Source of the DNA: Petrocella sp024636985
GTDB taxonomy: Bacteria; Bacillota; Clostridia; Lachnospirales; Vallitaleaceae
Direction: 5' to 3'
Assembly: GCA_024636985.1 (NCBI GenBank)
Contig: JAGXFY010000071.1
Location: 5,319 to 69,318, forward strand
DNA: 64,000 nt
The notes beneath the pieces were generated by a model. The model did not search any database, was not told the origin of the DNA, and worked only from the letters and a program-made list of their open reading frames with translations. A program made the translations under genes and the position numbers. Position 1 is the stretch's first letter. Every line of letters begins with the position of its first letter. This document shows, one piece after another, positions 26,026 to 33,882 of the stretch.

Positions 26026-26679
26026 TTGAATAATGCATTAGGGTTAGTTGAAGTAATAGGAAGAGCTGGTGCTGTTGTAGCAGTTGACACGATTTTAAAG
26101 GCAGCAAACGTTGAACTTATAGGTATTGAACCTAGTAAAGGCGATGGCATGTATGCCATCAAAATTGAAGGTGATGTTGGTGCTGTAAAAGCTTCAGTAG
26201 ATTCTATTAAATCTCACCAAGAGCTCATAAATAAAATTTATGCAACGAAGGTTATTGCCAGACCCGCGTTAGGAATTGATAAACTTGTTTATAATGCTTC
26301 AACGATTGGTTATAAGAATAAAGCCAAAGAGGTAGTTCTTGAAGTAAAAGAAGAAGTAAAAGAAGAAGTAAAAGAAGAAGTAAAAGAAGAAGTAGAAGAA
26401 GAAGTAAAAGAAGAAGTAGAAGAAGTTGTAAAAGAAGAAGTAGAAGAAGTTGTAAAAGAAGAAGTAGAAGAAGAAGTAAAAGAAGAAGTAGAAGAAGTTG
26501 TAGCAGCTGAAAAAGTTCAAACTGAGGATAATGATGAGTTAGGAAAAATGAAAGCTGTAAAATCTGAAACAAAGTTGAAGGTAAAAGAAGTATGTAATCT
26601 TTGCAATGATCCAAAGTGTAAAAGAAAAAAAGGAGAACCTAAAAGTTTATGTATCCAACATAACTCAAAGGCTACCTGA
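26026..26679 (+). CDS. pduK: PduK-like shell protein with Lys/Glu repeat arm and Cys tail
   Basis: 217 aa from TTG 26026, spaced for AAAGGAGGAG. Residues 1-92 are a BMC-H domain (ALGLVEVIGRAGAVVAVDTILKAANVELIGIE ... KVIARP). Residues 106-157 are 13 copies of a four-residue unit (EVKE/EVEE/VVKE), a charged rod encoded by a 12-base tandem repeat. The tail has CNLCNDPKCKRKKGEPKSLC, i.e. C190, C193, C198 and C209, the PduK-type Cys motif proposed to bind metal or an iron-sulfur cluster. It probably joins shell to cargo or to other organelles. The repeat arm is unusually long and regular. Confidence 0.88.
   Translation: MNNALGLVEVIGRAGAVVAVDTILKAANVELIGIEPSKGDGMYAIKIEGDVGAVKASVDSIKSHQELINKIYATKVIARPALGIDKLVYNASTIGYKNKAKEVVLEVKEEVKEEVKEEVKEEVEEEVKEEVEEVVKEEVEEVVKEEVEEEVKEEVEEVVAAEKVQTEDNDELGKMKAVKSETKLKVKEVCNLCNDPKCKRKKGEPKSLCIQHNSKAT
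26341..26496 (+). repeat. 13 x 12-bp tandem repeat within the pduK-like gene
   Basis: Units are GAAGTAAAAGAA and variants GAAGTAGAAGAA and GTTGTAAAAGAA, in the same phase as the codons. Four identical units open the array. The array is prone to length change by slippage; changes of whole units keep the frame. Confidence 0.95.
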
Positions 26680-26733
26680 ATATATCCATATGCCTTATAA
26701 CATAGGGCAGTCAAATAAAAAGGAGGTAATATT

Positions 26734-27009
26734 ATGTCTAAAGAAGCATTAGGAATGATCGAAACAAAAGGTTTAATAGGCGCTATAGAAGCGGCAGATG
26801 CAATGGTTAAATCAGCTAACGTTGATCTCATAGGTTATGAAAAAATAGGGTCAGGCTTAGTTACTGTAATGGTAAGAGGTGATGTTGGAGCTGTTAAAGC
26901 TGCAACCGATGCTGGTGCCGGCGCTGCTCGTGTAGTGGGTGAAGTTGTTTCTGTTCATGTTATTCCAAGACCACATACTGATATTGAAAAACTCATTCCA
27001 GAAATGTAG
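26734..27009 (+). CDS. pduJ: microcompartment hexameric shell protein PduJ type
   Basis: 91 aa, single BMC-H domain with AAAGGAGG upstream. It is almost the same as the operon's first protein (EALGMIETKGLIGAIEAADAMVKSANVDLIGYEKIGSG). In enteric operons pduA and pduJ are such a pair, with pduJ the most abundant shell protein. The label pduJ rests on position after pduK and is a convention. Confidence 0.93.
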   Translation: MSKEALGMIETKGLIGAIEAADAMVKSANVDLIGYEKIGSGLVTVMVRGDVGAVKAATDAGAGAARVVGEVVSVHVIPRPHTDIEKLIPEM

Positions 27010-27020
27010 GTAAACCATTT

Positions 27021-27680
27021 ATGAAAGAAACTGAACTTATTAAAGTAATAGCAAAAGTAGTAAAAAAGTATGTAATAGACTCAATTTATGTACCTGCGGG
27101 TGTGTCTAATAGACACATCCACATTAAAAAAGAAGATTTTGAAGTTTTATTTGGAAAAGGTCATGAGCCAACGAAGCTAAAAGATCTTAAACAACCAGGC
27201 GAGTTTGCGGCACATGAAACAGTAACACTTGTATCAAACAAAGGAATTATACCAAAGGTTAGAGTGCTCGGTCCTTTAAGAAAGCAAACACAAGTTGAAC
27301 TGTCTTTATCAGATAGCTTTTTACTCGGTGTGAATAGAATCCCTGTTAGAGAATCAGGGAATATAAAGGATTCTGAAGGCATTATTGTACAAGGACCGGC
27401 GGGTGAGATTGAAATTAAACAAGGTGCTATTGCTGCACATAGACACATTCATATGCCTCAGGATTTTGCTGACATTTATGGTTTTAAGGATAGAGAAATT
27501 GTATCTGTAAAAACAGATGGCATTCGCTCTGTAACCTTTAATAATGTCATGCTCAGAGTCTCAAATAATTATGCATTAGAAATTCATCTAGACCTAGACG
27601 AAGCAAATGCAGCTATGGTTAAAAATGGTGACCTTTTAAAGATTGTAAGACATGAAGGTGAAGTAAATGGAAATGGATAA
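27021..27680 (+). CDS. pduL: phosphate propanoyltransferase PduL
   Basis: 219 aa. It has the two PduL metal-site motifs: GVSNRHIHI (about 29-37) and AAHRHIHMP (about 137-145), with zinc-binding histidines. It converts propionyl-CoA and phosphate to propionyl-phosphate inside the shell, recycling CoA for PduP. Residues 1-20 (ETELIKVIAKVVKKYVID) look like an encapsulation helix. The weak ribosome site 11 bases after the shell gene suggests coupling; the next gene overlaps by 14 bases. Confidence 0.95.
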   Translation: MKETELIKVIAKVVKKYVIDSIYVPAGVSNRHIHIKKEDFEVLFGKGHEPTKLKDLKQPGEFAAHETVTLVSNKGIIPKVRVLGPLRKQTQVELSLSDSFLLGVNRIPVRESGNIKDSEGIIVQGPAGEIEIKQGAIAAHRHIHMPQDFADIYGFKDREIVSVKTDGIRSVTFNNVMLRVSNNYALEIHLDLDEANAAMVKNGDLLKIVRHEGEVNGNG

Positions 27681-28497
27681 GGTAAATCAAGACATTAGAG
27701 ACTTTGAAATCTTAATGGATGAAAAAATCTGTGGAGAATATGAAGGCGAGCTCTTTACAGGTGTTGATCTTGGAACAGCATACATCGTTTTAAGTGTTGT
27801 TGACAAGTCTGGTAAAGCTGTTGCAGGGGCAAAAAAAAGAGCATCCGTTGTAAAAGATGGTGTTGTCGTTGACTATATAGGCGCCATCAAAATTGTTAAG
27901 AGCTTGAAGAAAGAGCTTGAAGTAATCGTAGGGAAAAAACTGTTAAAAGCGGCCACAGCTATTCCACCGGGTGTAACTGAAGGATCTGTAAAAGCAATTG
28001 TGAATGTTGTTGAAGCTTGTGAATTTCTAGTGATGAATGTAGTAGATGAACCTACAGCAGCTGCTAAAGTATTGTGTGTTCAAGATGGAGCAGTGGTAGA
28101 TGTGGGTGGTGGAACTACAGGAATATCAATACTAGAAAGCGGAAAAGTAACCTTTACAGCAGACGAACCTACAGGTGGTCACCATATGAGCTTAGTTTTA
28201 GCGGGCAGATATGGTTTAAATTATGAAGAAGCGGAAGTGTTAAAACACACAAAGGAAAGGGAATGGGATGTATTTCCAGTTGTTGCCCCTGTCGTTGAGA
28301 AAATGGCTTCAATTGTAAACGGTTTTATCGATGGAAAAAAAGTGAGTGTGATTTATATTGTAGGAGGTGCAGCTACCTTTGTTGATTTTGAAAAAATCTT
28401 TCAACAAAAAACAGGCATAAATGTTATAAAACCTTACAACCCTATGTTAGTAACACCACTAGGTATAGCTTTAAGCTGTTTAAGTGAGGTGGTATAG
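27667..28497 (+). CDS. eutJ: EutJ-like Hsp70-fold microcompartment protein
   Basis: 276 aa, overlapping pduL by 14 bases. It is a short Hsp70/actin-like ATPase without a C-terminal substrate domain: phosphate-1 motif TGVDLGTAYIVL (~31), phosphate-2 VVDVGGGTTGIS (~142), adenosine motif IYIVGGAATF (~235). EutJ of ethanolamine operons is a proposed chaperone or reactivator for cargo enzymes, not characterised. Enteric pdu operons lack it, so it marks this as a Firmicutes-type locus. Confidence 0.88.
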   Translation: MEMDKVNQDIRDFEILMDEKICGEYEGELFTGVDLGTAYIVLSVVDKSGKAVAGAKKRASVVKDGVVVDYIGAIKIVKSLKKELEVIVGKKLLKAATAIPPGVTEGSVKAIVNVVEACEFLVMNVVDEPTAAAKVLCVQDGAVVDVGGGTTGISILESGKVTFTADEPTGGHHMSLVLAGRYGLNYEEAEVLKHTKEREWDVFPVVAPVVEKMASIVNGFIDGKKVSVIYIVGGAATFVDFEKIFQQKTGINVIKPYNPMLVTPLGIALSCLSEVV

Positions 28498-28499
28498 AT

Positions 28500-29168
28500 T
28501 TGAATATTGATAGGATTGTGGATGAAGTAATCAAACGGATGAAGCTTATGCTTAATACCCATAAAGGGCTTATCGTAATAAGAGAAAAAACGGACTATTC
28601 ATTACTGAATGTTTTGCTTTTATCAATGAAAGACAATGGATTTATATTTGATGCAGTGGTAATCAGTCCCAAAAAGGAAGAAATTGAATTAGATCAAGAA
28701 CTTATGAATATTACCTTTTATGAAGAAGCAGAGTTATTAGATAACCTTGAAAGCATTCACAAATATGAAGTGATTGTATTAAGTAATTTAAACATAATAG
28801 AAATTGGAAAGTTGACAAATCTTAACATTGAAAACAAATTTTTGTATTTGGTATATGAGGCTCTAAAAGAAGGAAAAAAAGTATATGGTTTCTCAAAAGA
28901 CTTAGATATTAAGAAGAATAATAGTCTTAGAAGTTTAACCTTAAAATTGTGCAAAGCATTAGAAGACATTGGACTTAAGATCATCATTGGAAAAAATAGT
29001 GCCATAATAGTTGACAGCAATATCCTTACAATAGATAAGAATGTCATCACATTAGAATGTGTGAATACCATGGTGAAAGGAAAACTACTCATCCAAGATA
29101 GGGCTATTATAACAAATGCAGCTCAGGATTATTTGTCCCAAAATAAAATTGAAGTTTTAAGAAGGTAA
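28500..29168 (+). CDS. pduM: PduM-like microcompartment protein
   Basis: 222 aa from TTG 28500, spaced for GAGGTGG. Recognition is mainly by place (between the pduL/eutJ genes and pduN, where pduM lies in enteric operons) and by a C-terminal pattern that fits that family: LKIIIGKNSAIIVDSNILT ... GKLLIQDRAIITNAAQDYL. Enteric PduM is a small structural protein needed for proper compartments. The N-terminal helix (NIDRIVDEVIKRMKLML) resembles the encapsulation helices of PduD and PduP. The rest has no recognisable motif. Confidence 0.65.
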   Translation: MNIDRIVDEVIKRMKLMLNTHKGLIVIREKTDYSLLNVLLLSMKDNGFIFDAVVISPKKEEIELDQELMNITFYEEAELLDNLESIHKYEVIVLSNLNIIEIGKLTNLNIENKFLYLVYEALKEGKKVYGFSKDLDIKKNNSLRSLTLKLCKALEDIGLKIIIGKNSAIIVDSNILTIDKNVITLECVNTMVKGKLLIQDRAIITNAAQDYLSQNKIEVLRR

Positions 29169-29178
29169 GGTGATCATA

Positions 29179-29442
29179 ATGTATTTTGCTGAGGTCATAG
29201 GACACGTTGTTGCAACAACGAAAAATGAAAACTTAGTTGGAAAGAAACTATTAATCGTTCAACCCTTAAACAATAATTTTGAACCTTATGGTGAAGCAAT
29301 TGTAGCGATTGATACAGTAGGTGCAGGCTTTTCAGATAGAGTTTTGCTTGCTACAGGCAGCTCTGCTAGAGTCATTTTTGATGAGAAGGCGCCTGTTGAT
29401 GCCGCGATTATTGCTATCATTGACACACTTGAAAGGCATTAA
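29179..29442 (+). CDS. pduN: pentameric vertex shell protein PduN/EutN type
   Basis: 87 aa from ATG 29179, six bases after AAGGTG; the GTG at 29170 lies inside that site. A BMC-P (CcmL/EutN) fold: AEVIGHVVATTKNENLVGKKLLIVQP, VAIDTVGAGFSDRVLLATGSSAR, DAAIIAIIDTL. Five copies cap each vertex of the shell. Confidence 0.95.
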   Translation: MYFAEVIGHVVATTKNENLVGKKLLIVQPLNNNFEPYGEAIVAIDTVGAGFSDRVLLATGSSARVIFDEKAPVDAAIIAIIDTLERH

Positions 29443-29453
29443 GGTGATTATTT

Positions 29454-30398
29454 ATGAGTAAGATCTATACAAAAGGCGGCGATCAAGGTAAAACAAGTCT
29501 ATATGGTGGATCGAGAATCCTTAAATCTTCAAAAAGAGTCGTAGCTTACGGCAGTATTGATCAAGCAAACGCAGCGATTGGTTTAGCCTGTGTAAAACTT
29601 AAGGATCGAGTTTTAAAAGATTTATTAAAGATCATTCAAGAAAAATTATTTGTAGTTGGTGGAGAACTGGCATCAGATGAAAAAGGAATAAAGAAGCTAA
29701 AACATCAAATCTTAGAAACGGATGTAACGTTCCTTGAAAGAGTTATAGATGAGCTAACGACCAAGTTATCTGAGATGCCTTGTTTTATTGTTCCAGGGGT
29801 CTCAGAGGAAGCTGCTTATCTCCATGTGGCTAGAACAGCAGTGAGACTTGCAGAACGAGAAATTGTAAATTTAAGTGATGAGCAAGATGTAAGAGTCCAT
29901 ATATTAGAATTTATTAATAGATTATCTGATTTGCTTTTTGTAATGAGCAGATATGTTGTAGAAGTAAAAAATGATGAAACGAATCAAGAAGAAAATAATA
30001 TAGCTATAAGCTTAGAATTAGCAAACAAAATGGCAGCCTTATCAATTCATAAAGCCCAGGAATTAAAGGTTCCAGTCGTTATATCTATTGTAGATGAAGG
30101 CGGTAATCTTATATTACTAAATAGAATGAGAAATGCCCATATTGGAAGTATAGACATTTCCATTAATAAAGCGTATACTGCCATGGCTTTTAAGCTAACC
30201 ACGGAAAAACTTGGAAAACTTGCACTGCCAGGTGAAGCCTTATACGGGATTCAGAATACAAATGGTGGTAAGGTCGTTGTTTTTGGAGGCGGTATTCCTA
30301 TTTATTTAAAAGATAATCTTGTTGGAGCAATTGGAGTAAGTGGTGGCAGTGTTGAAGAAGACATTCTAATTGCTGAAGTAGCTTTGAAAAACTTATAA
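29454..30398 (+). CDS. pduO: microcompartment cobalamin adenosyltransferase PduO with C-terminal heme-type domain
   Basis: 314 aa, two domains. Residues 1-~175 are the PduO ATR bundle: KIYTKGGDQGKTSLYGG, GSIDQANAAIG, ARTAVRLAEREI (the RLAER step keeps the first and last Arg of the usual RRxER), FINRLSDLLFVMSRY. Residues ~185-314 are the PduOC/GlcG-like domain (PVVISIVDEGGNLILLNRM, VFGGGIPIYLKDNLVGAIGVSGGSVEED), which in enteric PduO binds heme. It adenosylates cob(I)alamin supplied by PduS. In DEVN of typical family members the Glu is Gln here (SIDQAN). Confidence 0.92.
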   Translation: MSKIYTKGGDQGKTSLYGGSRILKSSKRVVAYGSIDQANAAIGLACVKLKDRVLKDLLKIIQEKLFVVGGELASDEKGIKKLKHQILETDVTFLERVIDELTTKLSEMPCFIVPGVSEEAAYLHVARTAVRLAEREIVNLSDEQDVRVHILEFINRLSDLLFVMSRYVVEVKNDETNQEENNIAISLELANKMAALSIHKAQELKVPVVISIVDEGGNLILLNRMRNAHIGSIDISINKAYTAMAFKLTTEKLGKLALPGEALYGIQNTNGGKVVVFGGGIPIYLKDNLVGAIGVSGGSVEEDILIAEVALKNL

Positions 30399-30415
30399 TT
30401 GAAGAGGTGGAAATA

Positions 30416-31816
30416 ATGAATATTGATTCAAAACAACTTGAAAAGATAGTAAAAATGGTAGCAAATAAAATTGAAAATTATGAAGTACAAACTTTAGATA
30501 ACTCGAATCGCTTGGGGATTTTTGAGGAGATGGAGGATGCAGTAGAGTCCGCTTATCAGGCTCAAAAGGTGCTTTTTGAAATGACGCTTTCAGATAGAAA
30601 GAAAATCATTGATTCAATAAAGGCACACCTAAGAAACCATATTGAAGAAATTTCAAGACTGGCTCATGAAGAAACAAAAATGGGAAGATATGAACATAAA
30701 ATAATTAAAAATACATTGGTCATTGATAAAACACCTTCAGTAGAAGATTTAAAAGCAGGCGTGTTTACAGGAGATGATGGACTTACACTTCTTGAAATGT
30801 CACCATTTGGTGTGATTGGAGCAATTTCTCCTTCAACAAACCCCTCAGAAACAATAATTTGTAATGCCATAGGAATGATCGCTGCGGGAAATTCAGTTGT
30901 ATTTTCGCCGCACCCTGGGGCTTATCATACTTCAAATAGAACAGTTGAACTGATTAATGAAGCAATTGCACTCGTAAATGGACCTGAGAATCTAGTATGT
31001 ACAGTCGATCATCCTAGTCTTGCAAAAGCTAATATTATGATGAACCATCCTAAAATTAATTTGATTTGTGCCACTGGAGGACCAGCAGTTGTAAAAGCAG
31101 TTTTATCAACTGGGAAAAAGGCTATAGGAGCTGGAGCAGGCAACCCACCTGTATTTGTTGACAAGACGGCTAACATAGAAAATGCAGCAAGAGATATCGT
31201 TCTTGGTAGTAGCTTTGATAATAATATTCCTTGTATTGCAGAAAAAGAAGCAATTGTAGTGGATGAAGTATGTGATTATCTCATTTTCAATATGAAGAAT
31301 AATGGTGCTTATGAATTGAAAGGGAATGAAATTTGTTTACTAGAAAAGTTAGTTCTTTGTGATAAAGGGTTAGCAAAAAAAGAATTTATAGGAAAGAATG
31401 CAGATTATATTCTTTCAAAAATAGGCATTGAGGTTGACCCTTCTATTGTTTTAATTATTATGGAAGTCCCCAAGGAGCATCCTTTTGTACAAGAAGAACT
31501 TATGATGCCAATTTTACCCATTGTCCGAGTAAAGGATGCAGAAGAAGGTATTAATTTGGCTTGTCAAGTTGAACATGGAAATAGACATACTGCTATTTGT
31601 CATTCACGTGACATTGAAGTTCTTTCTGAGATGGGAAGAAGAATACAGACGACAATATTTGTTAAAAATGGACCATCTTATGCTGGAATTGGTGTTGGAG
31701 GAGAAGGTTTCACAACTTTTACAATTGCAGGACCTACGGGTGAAGGCTTAACTTCTGCAAGCACTTTCACAAGAAAAAGAAGATGTGTTTTAGTGCAAGG
31801 CTTTAACATTAAATAA
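30416..31816 (+). CDS. pduP: CoA-acylating propionaldehyde dehydrogenase
   Basis: 466 aa from ATG 30416, five bases after GAGGTGG. Aldehyde-dehydrogenase superfamily, CoA-acylating branch, with catalytic C273 in SSFDNNIPCIAEK. GAISPSTNPSETI and CATGGPAVVKAV are branch motifs. It turns propionaldehyde, NAD+ and CoA into propionyl-CoA. Residues 1-20 (NIDSKQLEKIVKMVANKI) are the targeting helix proven to direct enteric PduP into the shell. Next to pduO (17 bases) and pduS (13 bases). Confidence 0.96.
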   Translation: MNIDSKQLEKIVKMVANKIENYEVQTLDNSNRLGIFEEMEDAVESAYQAQKVLFEMTLSDRKKIIDSIKAHLRNHIEEISRLAHEETKMGRYEHKIIKNTLVIDKTPSVEDLKAGVFTGDDGLTLLEMSPFGVIGAISPSTNPSETIICNAIGMIAAGNSVVFSPHPGAYHTSNRTVELINEAIALVNGPENLVCTVDHPSLAKANIMMNHPKINLICATGGPAVVKAVLSTGKKAIGAGAGNPPVFVDKTANIENAARDIVLGSSFDNNIPCIAEKEAIVVDEVCDYLIFNMKNNGAYELKGNEICLLEKLVLCDKGLAKKEFIGKNADYILSKIGIEVDPSIVLIIMEVPKEHPFVQEELMMPILPIVRVKDAEEGINLACQVEHGNRHTAICHSRDIEVLSEMGRRIQTTIFVKNGPSYAGIGVGGEGFTTFTIAGPTGEGLTSASTFTRKRRCVLVQGFNIK

Positions 31817-31829
31817 CGGGGTGATAAAA

Positions 31830-33155
31830 GTGGAAAATCTAATAAGTAAAATCAAAGATGCTGGTGTTGTTGGTGCAGGTGGAGCAGGATTTCCTACGCA
31901 CGTAAAATTTGATACTAAAGCAGATTTTGTCATCGTAAATGGTGCGGAATGTGAACCGTTGCTTAGAGTAGACCAAATATTAATGGATTTAGAAGCAGAA
32001 AAAATTTTGTTTGCTCTAGATCAATGCGTTACCCATGTAGGCGCTAAAGAAGGCATCGTTGGGTTAAAGAATAAGTATACAAAGGCAATCACATCTTTAA
32101 CTAAAGCGTTAGAAAAATATCCGCGTCTTCGCATTCATCTGCTAGATAATGTATATCCTGCTGGGGATGAACAGTATTTGGTATATGTTACAACTGGAAG
32201 AATCGTTCCTGAAGGTGGCATTCCAATCATGGTAGGGTCCATTGTTACAAATGTAGAAACTTTGCTTAACATTTATAACGGAATTCATAGCATACCAGTC
32301 ACAGAAAAGTATTTAACGATTGCCGGTGCAGTAAAGAATCCAAAGACTGTAAAAATACCCATAGGCATAACTGTGCGAGAGGTTCTTAATCTTGCAGGTG
32401 GTCCATTGAATGAGGGTTATAAAGTAATAGATGGTGGACCGATGATGGGTAAAATACTAGATTCTATTGATGAACCTGTAAATAAAGCATCAAAAGGATA
32501 TATCGTATTACCTAAAGACCATCCACTTATTAAGAACAAAGAGAAATCTGTTACACAAGTTCTTAAAGAAGCACAAACGTCATGCTGTCATTGTGACTTG
32601 TGTACAGATGTTTGCCCAAGATATCTTTTAGGGCACAAAATACATCCTTCTAAGCTTATGAGAATTTCCAGCTACGGTTCCCTTGGAGATAAAAATGCTA
32701 GTTTAGATGAAGCATTTCTCTGTTGTGAGTGCGGGCTATGTGAACAAGCATGTATCATGAACCTACAACCTTGGAAGGTAAATGTGAATATAAAGAAACA
32801 ACTGAATGAAATGGGCGTTAAAAATCCTAATAATAGAAAACCGATAGAAGTGAATCCATTTTTTAAATACAGAGGGTTTCCGGTTAAGAAACTCATTTAT
32901 AGACTTGAGCTTGATCAGTATGATGTAGATGCACCATTCATGCAAACAAACCAGAGCTATAAGGAAGTGACGATATTGAGTAAGCAACATATAGGCGTAC
33001 CATCGGTTCTTTGGGTTAAAGAAGGAGAAGAAGTTATAAAAGGTCAGCTTGTATTTAGAGCTAAAGACAATGCATTAGGTGCAAATATACACGCTAGTAT
33101 TTCCGGTACTATCGTTAAAACATTTGTAGATAAAGTCATCATTAAAAGCACATAG
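31830..33155 (+). CDS. pduS: cobalamin reductase PduS (RnfC-like)
   Basis: 441 aa from GTG 31830, five bases after GGGGTGA. An RnfC/NuoF-like flavin domain starts with DAGVVGAGGAGFPTHVK (about 9-25). Two 4Fe-4S motifs follow: CCHCDLCTDVCP (about 253-264) and CCECGLCEQACI (about 294-305). A SLBB/barrel-like C-terminus with LWVKEGEEVIKGQ follows. It reduces cob(II)alamin to cob(I)alamin for PduO, and probably contacts PduT, which lies next. Confidence 0.94.
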   Translation: MENLISKIKDAGVVGAGGAGFPTHVKFDTKADFVIVNGAECEPLLRVDQILMDLEAEKILFALDQCVTHVGAKEGIVGLKNKYTKAITSLTKALEKYPRLRIHLLDNVYPAGDEQYLVYVTTGRIVPEGGIPIMVGSIVTNVETLLNIYNGIHSIPVTEKYLTIAGAVKNPKTVKIPIGITVREVLNLAGGPLNEGYKVIDGGPMMGKILDSIDEPVNKASKGYIVLPKDHPLIKNKEKSVTQVLKEAQTSCCHCDLCTDVCPRYLLGHKIHPSKLMRISSYGSLGDKNASLDEAFLCCECGLCEQACIMNLQPWKVNVNIKKQLNEMGVKNPNNRKPIEVNPFFKYRGFPVKKLIYRLELDQYDVDAPFMQTNQSYKEVTILSKQHIGVPSVLWVKEGEEVIKGQLVFRAKDNALGANIHASISGTIVKTFVDKVIIKST

Positions 33156-33183
33156 ATAATCTATGAAGATGCAAGGAGGAAAT

Positions 33184-33735
33184 ATGAAAAATTCCATTGG
33201 TTTATTAGAATTTAAAAGTATTGCAAAAGGTATAGAGGTAACCGATGAAGTGTTAAAATCCTCTAATGTAGAGCTTATATCCGCAAATCCAATATGTCCA
33301 GGAAAATATATTTCAATTGTTTCTGGAGATGTAGGTGCAGTCAACAACGCTGTGGAGATAGGAAAGAAACTTGGTGGTATATTCCAAATTGAGGGGCTTG
33401 TTATAGCAAATATTCATCCTGATATTTTTCCGGCATTAGCAGGAACATCAGAAATGCAACCAATTAGTAGTATAGGGATTATTGAAACAATGTCATCCCT
33501 TAGTTCGATTATGGTTGCAGATACTGCAATTAAAGCCTCAAATATAAAATTAATTGAAATTAGAATTGCTAGAGGTTTAGGTGGCAAAGGTTTTACTATA
33601 ATTTCTGGTGAACTATCTTCTGTGAAAAGAGCGATTATGGCGGTAGAGGATAAGTATATGGCAACTGGAGAAATACTTTGTGCTTCTACTGTTGCGAACC
33701 CAGAAAAAGAGCTTATAAAAAAAATATTTGGATAA
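33184..33735 (+). CDS. pduT: trimeric iron-sulfur shell protein PduT
   Basis: 183 aa from ATG 33184, just after AAGGAGG. Two BMC domains (NSIGLLEFKSIAKGIEVTDEVLKSSNVELI and SSIGIIETMSSLSSIMVADTAIKASNIKLI). The first contains NPICPGKY with a cysteine near residue 37, equivalent to Cys38 of enteric PduT, which holds a 4Fe-4S cluster at the trimer pore. This is thought to pass electrons across the shell to PduS. A related protein is encoded at 35058. Confidence 0.93.
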   Translation: MKNSIGLLEFKSIAKGIEVTDEVLKSSNVELISANPICPGKYISIVSGDVGAVNNAVEIGKKLGGIFQIEGLVIANIHPDIFPALAGTSEMQPISSIGIIETMSSLSSIMVADTAIKASNIKLIEIRIARGLGGKGFTIISGELSSVKRAIMAVEDKYMATGEILCASTVANPEKELIKKIFG

Positions 33736-33882
33736 AGAAATAAGTTATTTTATTACCCTCATATAAATTTTATTGGGAAAAACAATACATAATCATTTGA
33801 TGATTACAATCATGGGCAAATGCTGTATGCGTTCACCCAGCGATATGGCTTTGTTTTTGCTCAGCTTGCAAAAGGAGAAAAA

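Noticed and set aside
26341..26496. Regular repeats that might suggest a CRISPR array
   Set aside because: The units are contiguous, 12 bases, without spacers, and in codon phase within a gene.
26252..26614. Long minus-strand open frames rich in Leu or Phe/Tyr across the pduK-like gene
   Set aside because: They are the complement of the 12-base repeat array, whose periodicity keeps other frames open; low complexity and no ribosome site.
33820..33882. Upstream extension of the kinase reading frame
   Set aside because: No ribosome site, and the normal Buk N-terminus begins at 33883 behind AAAGGAG.
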